Shown: positions 43,168 to 52,442, numbered from the stretch's first letter. The stretch is DNA of 64,000 nt from an uncultured Sphingomonas sp. (GCF_913062585.1 NZ_CAJXWX010000001.1:62001-126000), one strand, 5' to 3'. A program made the numbers and translations. Notes: generated by a model not told the origin, from the sequence alone.

Positions 43168-44510
43168 TAAGCGCCGATCTCGATCCGCACGCACAGGCCG
43201 GAGCCTGCATCGGACAGGCGCAGGCGAAAGCCATGGAGGTGCAGGATGGCGGCCACGACGCTCAGGCCCAGCCCGCTGCCCGGTATCCCGGCGGCATCCG
43301 CGCCCCGGTGGAACCGGCGCAGCACCGCGTCACGCTCGTCGGGGGGGATGCCGGGGCCGTCGTCGCGCACCTCGATCGCCGGTCCCCGCGCATCGTTCAG
43401 CAGCGCGAGGCGCACCTGTCCGCCCGGTCGCCCGAACTTGATCGCATTGTCGAGGAGGTTGCTCAGCGCCTCGAACAACAGCTTCTCGTCGCCCTCGATT
43501 TGCAGGGGACGGGCATCGACCGACAGGGTGATGTCGCGGTCCTCGGCCAGCGGCTCGTACAGCTCGCTGACCTGGGCGATAAGCGCCCCCAGGTCGAGGT
43601 TACGGAATCCGGCGCGGCGGCGCCCGGCCTCCAGTTCCGAAATGCGCAGCAAGGCGGCGAAACGCTCCAGCACCAGGTCGAGATCGGCGGTCGCCCGGCG
43701 AATCCCCTCGGCGACCTGCACCGCATCGCCCGGATCATGGCCGACGGCGTTCAGCGTCGCGCGTACCCGGGTCAGCGGCGTGCGCAGGTCGTGCGCGATG
43801 GCGTCCGTCACCCCCTTCACCTGCGCCACGACGCGGCCGACCTCCGCCACCGTCGCGTTGACCGTGGCGGCGAACTGGTCGAGCTCGTCCTGCCGCCCGG
43901 CGATCGGCATCCGGACGGAGAAGTCGCCAGCGGCGATCTCCCGGCTGGCGCGTTGCAGCGCGCGGACGCGGTGGAGCGGTGCGCGGCTGAACCCGATCGC
44001 CGCCGCACCCGCGCAGAGCAGGATCAGCAGGCCGCTGACGATCAGCGTTTCCAGGATCGTGCGTCGCAGGTCTCTAAGCAGGCTGATGTCGCGCCCGACC
44101 AGCAACGTCTCGCCTTCGCGCGTGCGCACCGCGACCAGGCGAAAGGGGCCACGCGACCCGCTTTCGACATCGACCGGATGGCCGGGGACCAAGGGGCGCA
44201 AGGGACGGACATTGCCGGTGACGAAGCTGCCGTCGCCCGCGATCAGCGCCAGATAGTTGAACCCCGCCCGGTCGCGCAGCAATTCGGCGCGGATTCGGTC
44301 GGGCAGCTGGTCGGCCGGCACCTGGAGCAGCCGTTCGGCGACGCTGTGCAGGATGCGGTCGCTGCGCGCGGTCAGGTCCTGCGCGGTGGCGAGATAGACC
44401 ACGCCCAGCATCGCGATCAGCCCGGTGACGAACACCGCCCCCAGCATCGCCGACAGGCGAAAGGTGCTGATCCGCACGACATCGCGCCAGCGCAGCCGTT
44501 CAGCCGCCAT
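43167..44510 (-). CDS. Sensor histidine kinase
   Basis: 447 residues. TM1 is residues ~20-42, a ~110-residue periplasmic domain (FNYLALIAGDGSFVTGNVRP) precedes TM2 (ILETLIVSGLLILLCAGAAAI), then HAMP, the H-box DAIAHDLRTPLTRVRATL, the N-box SNLLDNAIKFGR, and the G-boxes DDGPGIP and GSGLGLSVVAAILHLHG. Partner of the regulator whose gene overlaps its start by 11 bp. The stop codon sits at the terminus of a repeat element. Signal unknown; control of the neighbouring RND operon is inferred. Confidence 0.92.
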   Translation of the reverse strand: MAAERLRWRDVVRISTFRLSAMLGAVFVTGLIAMLGVVYLATAQDLTARSDRILHSVAERLLQVPADQLPDRIRAELLRDRAGFNYLALIAGDGSFVTGNVRPLRPLVPGHPVDVESGSRGPFRLVAVRTREGETLLVGRDISLLRDLRRTILETLIVSGLLILLCAGAAAIGFSRAPLHRVRALQRASREIAAGDFSVRMPIAGRQDELDQFAATVNATVAEVGRVVAQVKGVTDAIAHDLRTPLTRVRATLNAVGHDPGDAVQVAEGIRRATADLDLVLERFAALLRISELEAGRRRAGFRNLDLGALIAQVSELYEPLAEDRDITLSVDARPLQIEGDEKLLFEALSNLLDNAIKFGRPGGQVRLALLNDARGPAIEVRDDGPGIPPDERDAVLRRFHRGADAAGIPGSGLGLSVVAAILHLHGFRLRLSDAGSGLCVRIEIGA

Positions 44511-45174
44511 CGAACAGATACCCCTCCCCCTTCACGGTCTGGATGGGCGACGGGCGGCCCGGCCGGTCGATCTTCTTGCGCAACCGGGCGATGTGCACGC
44601 TGATCAGGTTGGCACCGGGATCGAAATAATAGCCCCAGACCCGCTCGAAGATGATCCGCCGGGTCATCACCTCGCCCGGGTTGCGCATCAGGAATTCCAG
44701 CAGGCGGAACTCCATATGGAGCAGCCGCACCGGCTCGCCATCGACCTTCACCGTGCGGCGGACCAGGTCGCACTCAATGCCGCCGCCGCGCAACACCACC
44801 GCCTCGGCCTGTTCGCGGCGGCGCAGCAGCACCTCGACCCGCATCGCCATCTCGGCAAAGTCGAAGGGCTTGGTCAGATAATCGTCGCCGCCGGCGCGCA
44901 GGCCCGCGATCCGCTCGTCCACGTCGCTCAGCGCGCTCAGCATCAGGACGGGGATGGTGATGTGCCGCTCGCGCAACCGGGCGACCAGCGACAGGCCGTC
45001 GAGCCCGGGCAGCATCCGGTCGAGCGTGATCGCGTCGAACGCCTCGCGCGTGGCGAGGTCGAGCCCCGTGTCGCCGTCCCCGGCATGGACGACGCCGTGC
45101 CCATGCCGCACCAGTTCGGCGGTGATCGCCGCGGCGGTGGCCTCATCGTCTTCAATCACCAGGATCGCAGCCAT
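44500..45174 (-). CDS. OmpR/PhoB-family response regulator
   Basis: 224 residues: receiver domain (VIEDDEA, phospho-Asp in DAITLDRMLPGLDG, DDYLTKPFDFAEM) and winged-helix domain (HMEFRLLEFLMRNPGE, NLISVHIARLRKKIDRPG, KGEGYLFDGG). The ATG at 45174 begins the MAAILVIEDDE core; the frame continues open 5' without homology. First gene of the pair, divergent from the small secreted protein at 45306. Confidence 0.94.
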   Translation of the reverse strand: MAAILVIEDDEATAAAITAELVRHGHGVVHAGDGDTGLDLATREAFDAITLDRMLPGLDGLSLVARLRERHITIPVLMLSALSDVDERIAGLRAGGDDYLTKPFDFAEMAMRVEVLLRRREQAEAVVLRGGGIECDLVRRTVKVDGEPVRLLHMEFRLLEFLMRNPGEVMTRRIIFERVWGYYFDPGANLISVHIARLRKKIDRPGRPSPIQTVKGEGYLFDGG

Positions 45175-45305
45175 GGCCCCGGCATAGCGTCCCTTCGCCC
45201 GGTCGGCCAAGGCGTGTGCGCCTGCGTTAAATTCATTTAAGTCGGTGCCACCCGGCTTTTGCGCGAAAGGGCGGATGTTTCCCGTGACCATCGCAAGGGA
45301 TCGCC

Positions 45306-45584
45306 ATGCCGCACATTCGTCTGGGGTCGATCGCCGCCTCGATCGCCCTTATCGCCATCCCCCTGCCCGCCCTCGCCACCCAGGCCCCAGCCGATCCGGC
45401 GCAGGATTGCTTCGACGTGGCGGCCCCCATGGCCGAGGCGATCCCCTGTTACGAGCCCGGCCGTCACCATGCGCATCACGCGCGCAAGGACCGGAACATG
45501 GCGCGGAAGGACGACAAGGCGCCACGATCCCATGTCCGCCATGCCGATGGCGACAGGACGCTCAACGCCCTTCCACCGTCCTGA
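45306..45584 (+). CDS. Small secreted His-rich hypothetical protein
   Basis: 92 residues with a signal peptide (AASIALIAIPLPALA, cleavage near 25), two cysteines (CFDVAAPMAEAIPC) and a His/Arg/Lys-rich stretch (GRHHAHHARKDRNMARK). AAGGGATCGCC precedes the ATG. I do not recognise it. It is divergent from the response regulator, so it may be a target or accessory of that system. Codon usage matches the neighbours. Confidence 0.55.
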   Translation: MPHIRLGSIAASIALIAIPLPALATQAPADPAQDCFDVAAPMAEAIPCYEPGRHHAHHARKDRNMARKDDKAPRSHVRHADGDRTLNALPPS

Positions 45585-45673
45585 CCGCGTCGGTCGGGCC
45601 TGGAAGGGAGAGCTTCGGCACCCCATGCAAAAGTTGGTTGGGATCGTTCGGGTCGCTCGCTAGCTATAGCGTC

Positions 45674-46966
45674 ATGAGATTCCGTTTTCCTTTCGGGGCG
45701 CAGGTGTTCCTGGGCATGGCCGTAGGCCTGCTGCTCGGCCTGCTGGCCCGGTCGCAGGGCATGGCCGGGCTGGCCGAAGCGCTGCGCATCGTCGGCGAAA
45801 GCTTCGTGCAGCTGCTGAAGGTGCTGGTCGTGCCGCTGGTGTTCACCGCCATCGTCGCCTCGATCGCCGCGCTTCGCGACCTGAACAATGCCGCGCGGCT
45901 GGTCGCCGCCACCTTCATCTGGTTCGCCATCACCGCGCTGATCGCGGTCAGCATCGGGCTGACGCTGGGCACCGTCCTGCAACCCGGCCTGCACGCGGGC
46001 GTCGCGGCGGGCAGCGCGGTGCGGCCCGACACCGCTGGGTCCTGGCTCGACTTCCTGCGCGGGCTGATCCCGTCCAATATCCTGGGCCTCTCCGCCTCGA
46101 CCAGCGCGGGTGATAACGGCGCGCTGAAGACCGGGCTGTCGTTCAACATCCTGCAGATCATCGTCATGGCGGTCGCGATCGGTGTCGCCGCCGTACGGGT
46201 GGGCGACAAGGGCGAGGGCTTTTTGTCGTTCAACGCCTCGGCACTGGCCATCTTCCGGCGTATCCTGTCCTGGGTCATCCGGCTGACCCCGATCGGCTCG
46301 GGCGCGCTGCTGGGCAATGCCATCGTCCGCTATGGCTGGCAGTCGCTGTCCGCGCTCGGCAGCTTCGCGCTGGCCATCTATATCGGGCTCGGCCTCGTCC
46401 TGTTCGTCGTCTATCCGCTGCTGCTGCTGGCCAACGGGCTGTCGCCGAAGCGTTTCTACGCCGCCGCCTGGCCCGCGATCCAGCTGGGCTTCGTCTCGCG
46501 CTCGTCGATCGCCACCCTGCCCGTCACCGAGGATGCGGTCGAGCGGCGGCTGGGCGTGCCGCGCGCCTATTCGGCCTTTGCGGTGCCCTTTGCCGCCACC
46601 ACCAAGATGGACGGCTGCGCCGCCATCTACCCGGCCATTTCGGCGCTGTTCGTCGCGCAATATTACGGCCTGCCACTGCACGCGGGCGATTATGTGCTGA
46701 TCGTACTGGTGTCGGTGCTGGGCTCGGCGGCGACCGCAGGGCTGACCGGCGCGGTCGTCATGCTGACGCTGACCCTGTCGACGCTCGGCCTGCCGCTGGA
46801 GGGCGCGGGGCTGTTGCTGGCCATCGACCCGATCCTCGACATGGGGCGCACCGCGATCAACGTGGCGGGCCAGGCGCTGGTGCCGACCATCGTCGCGCAC
46901 CGCGCCGGGCTGATCGCCGAGACGCCGCCCGCGGACCGCTTGCCGGACGTGGCGCAAACAGGGTAA
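45674..46966 (+). CDS. Dicarboxylate/amino acid:cation symporter (DAACS)
   Basis: 430 residues with eight TM helices and two re-entrant loops of the GltPh/DctA family: FVQLLKVLVVPLVFTAIVAS, a serine-rich RSSIATLPVTEDAVERRLGV hairpin, FAVPFAATTKMDGCAAIYPA (TM7 region, replacing the usual NMDGTA with KMDGCA) and LLLAIDPILDMGRTAINVAGQ with the substrate-contacting Asp/Arg/Asn. It imports C4-dicarboxylates or acidic amino acids with protons or sodium. The ATG at 45674 begins the homology; the upstream open frame is not conserved. Confidence 0.9.
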   Translation: MRFRFPFGAQVFLGMAVGLLLGLLARSQGMAGLAEALRIVGESFVQLLKVLVVPLVFTAIVASIAALRDLNNAARLVAATFIWFAITALIAVSIGLTLGTVLQPGLHAGVAAGSAVRPDTAGSWLDFLRGLIPSNILGLSASTSAGDNGALKTGLSFNILQIIVMAVAIGVAAVRVGDKGEGFLSFNASALAIFRRILSWVIRLTPIGSGALLGNAIVRYGWQSLSALGSFALAIYIGLGLVLFVVYPLLLLANGLSPKRFYAAAWPAIQLGFVSRSSIATLPVTEDAVERRLGVPRAYSAFAVPFAATTKMDGCAAIYPAISALFVAQYYGLPLHAGDYVLIVLVSVLGSAATAGLTGAVVMLTLTLSTLGLPLEGAGLLLAIDPILDMGRTAINVAGQALVPTIVAHRAGLIAETPPADRLPDVAQTG

Positions 46967-47039
46967 ACGCGTGCATGAGCTTGCGCGCGGTGTTCTGGTG
47001 GAGTAATACACGCGAGTGGCCGGCCACCGGAACCCTGTA

Positions 47040-49157
47040 ATGCGCCCCGATCCGTTCAATCCCGACCGTGTACCCCTCGACCGCCCCTATGAGCCGGTCG
47101 GCCCCCATTATCCGCTCTACGATGCCGAAACGCAGAGCTGGTCCTTCGGCCCCGACGGCGAAGAGCCGGGCGATGTCCGCCCGCGTCGCCGCATCCGCTG
47201 GGGCCGGTGGATCATGCGGGGCATGGGCGCGGGCATCATCCTGCTGGTCGTCGCGATCATCTGGCTGGCCTTCACGGCGCCGCTGTCGCGCTCGCTCCAG
47301 CCGCCCACCCCGCCTTCGATCACGCTGACCGCCGATGACGGCACGCCGATCGCACGGCGCGGGTCGATCATCGGCGCGCCGGTCGATGCCGCCAAGCTGC
47401 CCCCGCATGTCCGCGAGGCGTTCCTGGCGATCGAGGACCGGCGTTTCTATTCGCACTGGGGCGTCGACCCGCGCGGCATCCTGCGCGCCGCCTGGCACAA
47501 TGTCGGCTCCGGCGGCGTGCGCGAGGGCGGCTCGACCATCACCCAGCAGCTGGCGAAGAACGCTTTCCTCGATTCCGACCGTACGGCGGGCCGCAAGATC
47601 CGCGAGGCGATGATCGCCTTCTGGCTGGAGGCGTGGCTGACCAAGGACGAGATCCTGTCGCGCTATCTGTCGAACGTCTATTTCGGCGACAATGTCTATG
47701 GCCTCACCGCCGCGTCGAAACATTATTTCGGCCGAACGCCCGACAAGCTGAACATCGGCCAGGCGGCGATGCTGGCCGGGCTGGTCAAGGCGCCCTCGCG
47801 CCTGGCCCCCACCGGCAATCTGAAGGGTGCGCGCGCCCGGCAGGCGGTGGTCGTCGCGGCGATGGTCGATGCGGGCTTCCTGACCAAGGGGGAGGCCGCC
47901 TCGGTCCAGCCGCAGCGGGTGCTCGCCTCCCAGCCCGAAACCTTGCCCTCGGGCACCTATTTCGCCGACTGGGTGCTGCCCGAAGCGCGCGACCAGGCGG
48001 GCGAGATCAAGACCGAGGCGACCGTCCGGACCACGCTCAACCCCCGGCTGCAACGCATCGCCGAGCGCGTGGTGCGCAGCGCCGGGCTGAACCAGGCGCA
48101 GGTCGCGCTGGTCGCGATGCGCCCCGATGGCCGGGTCGTGGCGATGGTCGGCGGCAAGGATTATTCCAAGAGCCCGTTCAACCGCGCCACCCAGGCACGG
48201 CGCCAGCCGGGCTCTGCCTTCAAGCTGTTCGTCTATCTGGCGGCCTTGCGCTCGGGCATGACCCCGGATTCGACGATCGAGGACGAGCCCGTCGACATCG
48301 CCGGGTGGAAACCGCGCAACAGCGACGGCCGCTATCTGGGTAAGATCACGCTGCGCCAGGCCTTTGCCCGGTCCTCCAACGTTGCCGCCGCGCGACTGAC
48401 CCAGGCGGTCGGCGTGAAGTCGGTCATCAAGGCCGCCCGCGATCTGGGGATCACCACGCCGATCCCGAACGAGGCGACGATCGCGCTGGGCACCTCGACC
48501 GTCAGCCTGCTAGAACTCACCGCCGCCTATGCCGCCGTCGCCAATGAGAGCTATCCGGTGGCCGCACGCGGGCTGACCGACGTGAAGGAAAAGGGCTGGT
48601 ACCAGTCGCTGACCGATCGCAAGACCGGCTTCGCCTCGGCGGTGCATGACGGGATGCTCGACCTCCTGTCCTCCTCGATCAAGACGGGCACCGGGCGGCA
48701 GGCGCTCCTGACCGTGGATGCCTTCGGCAAGACGGGGACGACGCAGGATTCGCGCGACGCGCTGTTCATGGGCTTCGCACGCGATCTGGTGGTGGGCGTC
48801 TGGGTCGGCAATGACGACAATACCCCCAATCCCGGCCTGTCGGGCGGCGGCGTGCCTGCGCGCATCTGGCGCGCCTTCATGCAGTCGGCGCTCGACATCC
48901 CGCCGGTGCCCGCGCCGGTGGTGCAGCAGGAGGTCGATCCCGATGCGATCGCCAATGGCATGGACGAGGAAGCCATGCCGACCGGCGACCCGGTGGGCGA
49001 CATCATCCAGGGGCTGGGCATCGACCTGCGCACCGGCGAGGACGGGTCGATCACCGTCGGCCCCGGCCGCCGCCGCGGCGAACGCCCGCCCCCCGGTCCC
49101 GACGACCGCGGCCCGGACGATCGCCGTCCGCCGGATGAGCGCGACGGCGAGGAATAA
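47040..49157 (+). CDS. Class A penicillin-binding protein (PBP1a-like)
   Basis: 705 residues. A short cytosolic part, one TM helix (AGIILLVVAIIWLAFTAPL), a GT51 glycosyltransferase domain (FLAIEDRRFYSHWGVDPRGI with the catalytic Glu, GGSTITQQLAKN) and a transpeptidase with the SxxK Ser in RQPGSAFKLF, SSN in ARSSNVAAARL and the KTGT box. It polymerises and cross-links peptidoglycan. The C-terminus ends in a Pro/Asp/Arg-rich tail (GERPPPGPDD) without the extra domain of larger PBP1a proteins. The start is uncertain between GTG at 47016 and ATG at 47040; neither has a strong ribosome site. Confidence 0.92.
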   Translation: MRPDPFNPDRVPLDRPYEPVGPHYPLYDAETQSWSFGPDGEEPGDVRPRRRIRWGRWIMRGMGAGIILLVVAIIWLAFTAPLSRSLQPPTPPSITLTADDGTPIARRGSIIGAPVDAAKLPPHVREAFLAIEDRRFYSHWGVDPRGILRAAWHNVGSGGVREGGSTITQQLAKNAFLDSDRTAGRKIREAMIAFWLEAWLTKDEILSRYLSNVYFGDNVYGLTAASKHYFGRTPDKLNIGQAAMLAGLVKAPSRLAPTGNLKGARARQAVVVAAMVDAGFLTKGEAASVQPQRVLASQPETLPSGTYFADWVLPEARDQAGEIKTEATVRTTLNPRLQRIAERVVRSAGLNQAQVALVAMRPDGRVVAMVGGKDYSKSPFNRATQARRQPGSAFKLFVYLAALRSGMTPDSTIEDEPVDIAGWKPRNSDGRYLGKITLRQAFARSSNVAAARLTQAVGVKSVIKAARDLGITTPIPNEATIALGTSTVSLLELTAAYAAVANESYPVAARGLTDVKEKGWYQSLTDRKTGFASAVHDGMLDLLSSSIKTGTGRQALLTVDAFGKTGTTQDSRDALFMGFARDLVVGVWVGNDDNTPNPGLSGGGVPARIWRAFMQSALDIPPVPAPVVQQEVDPDAIANGMDEEAMPTGDPVGDIIQGLGIDLRTGEDGSITVGPGRRRGERPPPGPDDRGPDDRRPPDERDGEE

Positions 49158-49241
49158 TTCGAAGGGCGTCAGCCCGCTGGTGCCCCTCAGACCCCGCCGC
49201 CTGCGAGAGGGAGGAACGTAACGGGCGTTCCGATGGCGCCT

Positions 49242-49375
49242 TTCCTCCCCTGCAAGGGGAGGTGGCAGGCCGCAGGCCTGACGGAGGGGTGTCCCCGTTG
49301 CGATCGAAGCCGAGCCCACTGGCCGGGTCCCCTCCCCCCGACCCCCTCCCGCCTGCGGAAGGGGGAGCGTGAACG
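49242..49375. repeat. Family A repeat, copy 3 (half unit)
   Basis: CCTCCCCTGCAAGGGGAGG followed by GGCAGGCCGCAGGCCTGACGGAGGGGTGTCCC; the right half is replaced by a GTCCCCTCCCCCCGACCCCC run. It lies between the PBP1a and threonine aldolase genes. Confidence 0.7.
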
Positions 49376-49432
49376 CCAACCTTATGGCATTGGTGTTGAC
49401 CTGATCCACCGCCTCGCTCAAACGCGTGGGCC

Positions 49433-50434
49433 ATGCGCTTCTTCTCGGACAACGCCGCCCGTATCCATCCCAAGGTGATGGACGCCATCGCCGGTGCCGA
49501 TCAGATGGACACCGCCTATGACGGCGATCGCTGGTCGAAGGCGCTGGATGGGCGGTTGTCCGAACTGTTCGGCCATGACGTCGACGTGCTGTGGGTGCCC
49601 ACCGGCACCGCCGCCAACTGCCTGGCGCTGGCGGCGCTCTGCCCCCCGCATGGCGGTGTGGTCTGTCACCGCGACTCGCATATCCAGAATGACGAGGGCG
49701 GCGCGCCGGAATTCTATACCCACGGCGCCAAGCTGATGCTGGCCGATGGCGAGGGCGCGAAGCTGACCCCCGACACCATCCGGACCGTGATCGACGCGAT
49801 CGCCAACGACGTGCACCGGGTCCAGCCCCATGCGATCTCGATCACCAACGCCACCGAATATGGCCGCGTCTACAACCCGGACGAGGTCGCCGCGGTCGGC
49901 ACGCTCGCCAGGGAACGGGGGCTCGGCTTCCATATGGACGGCGCGCGCTTCGCCAATGCCCTCGCCCGGCTGGGCTGCACGCCCGCCGCACTCACCTGGC
50001 AGGCGGGGGTGGACGCGCTGTCCTTCGGCTTCGTGAAGAACGGTGCGATGAGTGCCGAGGCGCTGGTCTTCTTCAAGCCCGGCCTGGCCGACACCGCCCG
50101 CCGCCGCCGCAAGCGCGCGGGGCTGCTGATGTCCAAGGGCCGCTATCTGGCGGCGCAGGTGCTGGCGATGGTCGAGAACGATCTGTGGATCGCGAACGGC
50201 GCGCTGGCCAATGCGTGCGCCGAGCGGCTGGCGGGCGCCGCGGGCAACCGTCTGGTTCATCCGGTCGAGGCCAATGAGGTCTTCCTGCGCGCCACGCCGG
50301 ACGAAGCCGCCAAGCTCCGCGCGCAGGGGTTCGACTTTTACGACTGGGCGGAGGGTGAGGTCCGGCTCGTCACTGCCTGGGACAGTGACGGCCACCATGT
50401 CGCGGCGCTTGCCGACGCGATCGCTGCCTTATGA
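49433..50434 (+). CDS. ltaE: Low-specificity L-threonine aldolase
   Basis: 333 residues of the beta-eliminating-lyase fold. FFSDNAARIHPKVMDAI start, VPTGTAANCLAL phosphate-binding turn, GLGFHMDGARFANALA with the PLP-contacting Asp/Arg, and the Schiff-base Lys in LSFGFVKNGAMSAEA. It cleaves L-threonine or L-allo-threonine to glycine and acetaldehyde. It is coupled by a 4-bp ATGA overlap to an EamA exporter. Confidence 0.92.
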   Translation: MRFFSDNAARIHPKVMDAIAGADQMDTAYDGDRWSKALDGRLSELFGHDVDVLWVPTGTAANCLALAALCPPHGGVVCHRDSHIQNDEGGAPEFYTHGAKLMLADGEGAKLTPDTIRTVIDAIANDVHRVQPHAISITNATEYGRVYNPDEVAAVGTLARERGLGFHMDGARFANALARLGCTPAALTWQAGVDALSFGFVKNGAMSAEALVFFKPGLADTARRRRKRAGLLMSKGRYLAAQVLAMVENDLWIANGALANACAERLAGAAGNRLVHPVEANEVFLRATPDEAAKLRAQGFDFYDWAEGEVRLVTAWDSDGHHVAALADAIAAL

Positions 50435-51351
50435 GCGTGTTCGACACCGCCCCGCGCTCGACCCGCGCCGCCGTCCTCATCCCCTTTGCGATCGTCACGC
50501 TGATCTGGGGATCGACCTGGCTGGTCATCCGCGACCAGATTTCGGTCGTCCCCGCCACCTGGTCGGTCAGCTATCGCTTCCTGATCGGCGGGTTGGCGAT
50601 GGGCGCCTTCGCACTCGCCCGGCGGGAAAGTTTCCGCCTCGGCACGACTGGGTTTCTCTTCGCCGCCGGGATCGGACTGTTCCAGTTCGTCCTCAATTTC
50701 AACTTCGTCTATCATGCCGAAGCGTACATCACCTCCGGCCTGGTCGCGGTGATCTTCGCGATGCTGCTGATCCCCAATGCGGGGTTCGCGCGGCTCTTTC
50801 TGGGGCAGCGCATGGGGCGACAACTTCTGGTCGGTTCCGCCGTCGCGATGGCGGGTGCCGCGCTGCTGTTCGTGCATGAGGCGCGAGTGGATCCCGCCGG
50901 GCCCGCCCGCGCGCTGACCGGCATCGCGCTGACCCTGGTGGCGATCCTGTCCGCCTCCACCGCCAATGTCATGCAGGCGACCAACACCGCCAAGCGCTTC
51001 CCGATGCACGCGACCTTGAGCGTCGCGATGCTGATCGGATCGGTACTGGACGCGATCATCGCCTTTAGCCTGAACGGCCCGCCGGTGTTCGAGATGCGCG
51101 CCGGCTATGTGCTGGGCATCCTCTATCTCGGCCTCTTCGCCTCCGCGCTGGCCTTTCCGCTCTACTACCGGGTCCTGCGGACGATCGGCCCAGCCAAGGC
51201 GGCCTATTCCAGCGTCATCGTTCCCGTCATCGCCATGAGCCTGTCGACGGTGTTCGAGGGCTATCGCTGGTCGCTGCTGGCGGGGGCGGGCGCCGCGGTG
51301 ACGGCAGTGGGGTTGGTTATCGCGCTCAAGGCACGCAGGCCCAACCGGTAA
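50431..51351 (+). CDS. EamA/RhaT-family DMT transporter
   Basis: 306 residues with ten hydrophobic helices in two EamA repeats (TLIWGSTWLVIRDQI in the first, YLGLFASALAFPLYYRVLRT in the second). Members export amino acids or metabolites. Translational coupling to threonine aldolase suggests that the cargo is an amino acid or related product; this is inference. The 3' end overlaps a convergent gene by 91 bp. Confidence 0.88.
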   Translation: MSVFDTAPRSTRAAVLIPFAIVTLIWGSTWLVIRDQISVVPATWSVSYRFLIGGLAMGAFALARRESFRLGTTGFLFAAGIGLFQFVLNFNFVYHAEAYITSGLVAVIFAMLLIPNAGFARLFLGQRMGRQLLVGSAVAMAGAALLFVHEARVDPAGPARALTGIALTLVAILSASTANVMQATNTAKRFPMHATLSVAMLIGSVLDAIIAFSLNGPPVFEMRAGYVLGILYLGLFASALAFPLYYRVLRTIGPAKAAYSSVIVPVIAMSLSTVFEGYRWSLLAGAGAAVTAVGLVIALKARRPNR

Positions 51352-52100
51352 TCGGGATAGCGGGGCCGCCAATTCAGCACCCGCTTGGCCTTGCCGTTCG
51401 CCACCCGCCGATTCTCGGCATAAAAGCCCCGCGCCGCCGCCGACAGGCTTTCCAGCGGGACCAGCGGTGGCGGCGCGAGCCCCGCCAGTTCGGCGGCGTA
51501 GGACACGACCGCATCCTGGTCGCACGGGAAATCGTCGGCCAGGTTATAGGCCCCCGCCGGACCGTCGAACCCGGCGATCACGCCAGAGACGATATCGGCG
51601 ATATGCACCCGGCTGAACACCTGGCCCGCCAGCCCGACCCGGTGCGCCCGGCCCGCCCGGACGCGGTCGATCGGCGAGCGGCCGGGGCCGTATATGCCGG
51701 GCAGGCGGAACACCCGCGCGCTTAAGCCCTGCCAGTCCGCATCCGCCACCGCCCGCGCGACGCGGCGGCCGGAACCGATCGGGGCGCTCTCGTCCACCCA
51801 TGCGCCGCCGGTATCGCCGTACACGCCAGTCGAGGAGAGATAGCCGATCCAGGCATCCGATCGCGCGAGCTGCTCGCCGTAAGCGACCAGCACCGGATCG
51901 ACCTCGCCCTCGGGCGGGACCGAGGACAGGATATGCGTGGCAGCGGCGATCTGCGCCTCCACGCTTTTCCGATCGTCGAAGCGGAGCGTGCCGCCGCGCC
52001 CGTCACGCGTCGTGCCCGCAACCGACCAGCCGCGCCCTTCCAGCAACGCCGCCAGATGACCGGCGGCATAGCCCAGACCGAAGACGAAGAGACGACTCAT
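51261..52100 (-). CDS. NAD-dependent epimerase/SDR-family protein (YeeZ-like)
   Basis: 279 residues with an N-terminal Rossmann motif FGLGYAAGHLAALL (GxGxxG form), YLSSTGVYGDTGGAWVDE (Thr/Tyr of the extended-SDR active region) and FRLPGIYGPGRSPIDRV. These proteins resemble nucleoside-diphosphate-sugar epimerases, but the reaction is unknown. The domain ends near YRLGLRALSA; the last ~20 residues (TNPTAVTAAPAPASSDQ) are antisense to the EamA gene and look like a read-through extension. Divergent from nothing close; family-C repeats lie upstream. Confidence 0.82.
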   Translation of the reverse strand: MSRLFVFGLGYAAGHLAALLEGRGWSVAGTTRDGRGGTLRFDDRKSVEAQIAAATHILSSVPPEGEVDPVLVAYGEQLARSDAWIGYLSSTGVYGDTGGAWVDESAPIGSGRRVARAVADADWQGLSARVFRLPGIYGPGRSPIDRVRAGRAHRVGLAGQVFSRVHIADIVSGVIAGFDGPAGAYNLADDFPCDQDAVVSYAAELAGLAPPPLVPLESLSAAARGFYAENRRVANGKAKRVLNWRPRYPDYRLGLRALSAITNPTAVTAAPAPASSDQR

Positions 52101-52143
52101 GCCTTAATGCTACCCGTCATCATGATCGCCATTTACCCCAAAC

Positions 52144-52238
52144 TCCGTTCGCACTGAGCGAAGTCGAAGTGCACGCCCGGGACGGGCCGCTTGGCCAAGG
52201 CCATCCCTTGGCCTTCGACTACGCTCAGGCTGAACGGG
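52144..52238. repeat. Family C repeat, copy 1
   Basis: CCGTTCGCACTGAGCGAAG-TCGAAG ... CTTCGACTACGCTCAGGCT-GAACGG, an imperfect inverted repeat with a GGCCGCTTGGCCAAGGCC core. A second copy of the same orientation follows at 52302. Confidence 0.85.
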
Positions 52239-52301
52239 CGTGGGGTGGCTTGGCTGCATAGGAACGTCCTGCACCAAACTTCGCTTCCACGCGCCTAAAC
52301 C

Positions 52302-52398
52302 TCCGTTCGCACTGAGCGAAGTCGAAGTGCATGCCCCGGACGGGCCGCTTGGCCGAGGTCATCCCTTGGCCTTCGACTGCGCTCAGGCTGAACGGGCA
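52302..52398. repeat. Family C repeat, copy 2 (direct repeat of copy 1)
   Basis: Same layout as 52144-52238, with about 15 differences (e.g. GCTTGGCCGAGGTC core, TTCGACTGCGCTCAG arm). The two copies are spaced 158 bp start to start. The 52101-52442 gap holds only these repeats. Confidence 0.85.
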
Positions 52399-52442
52399 TG
52401 GGGGAGGTTTGGCCGCAAAAGCCAAACTTTCCCCCACCCTCC

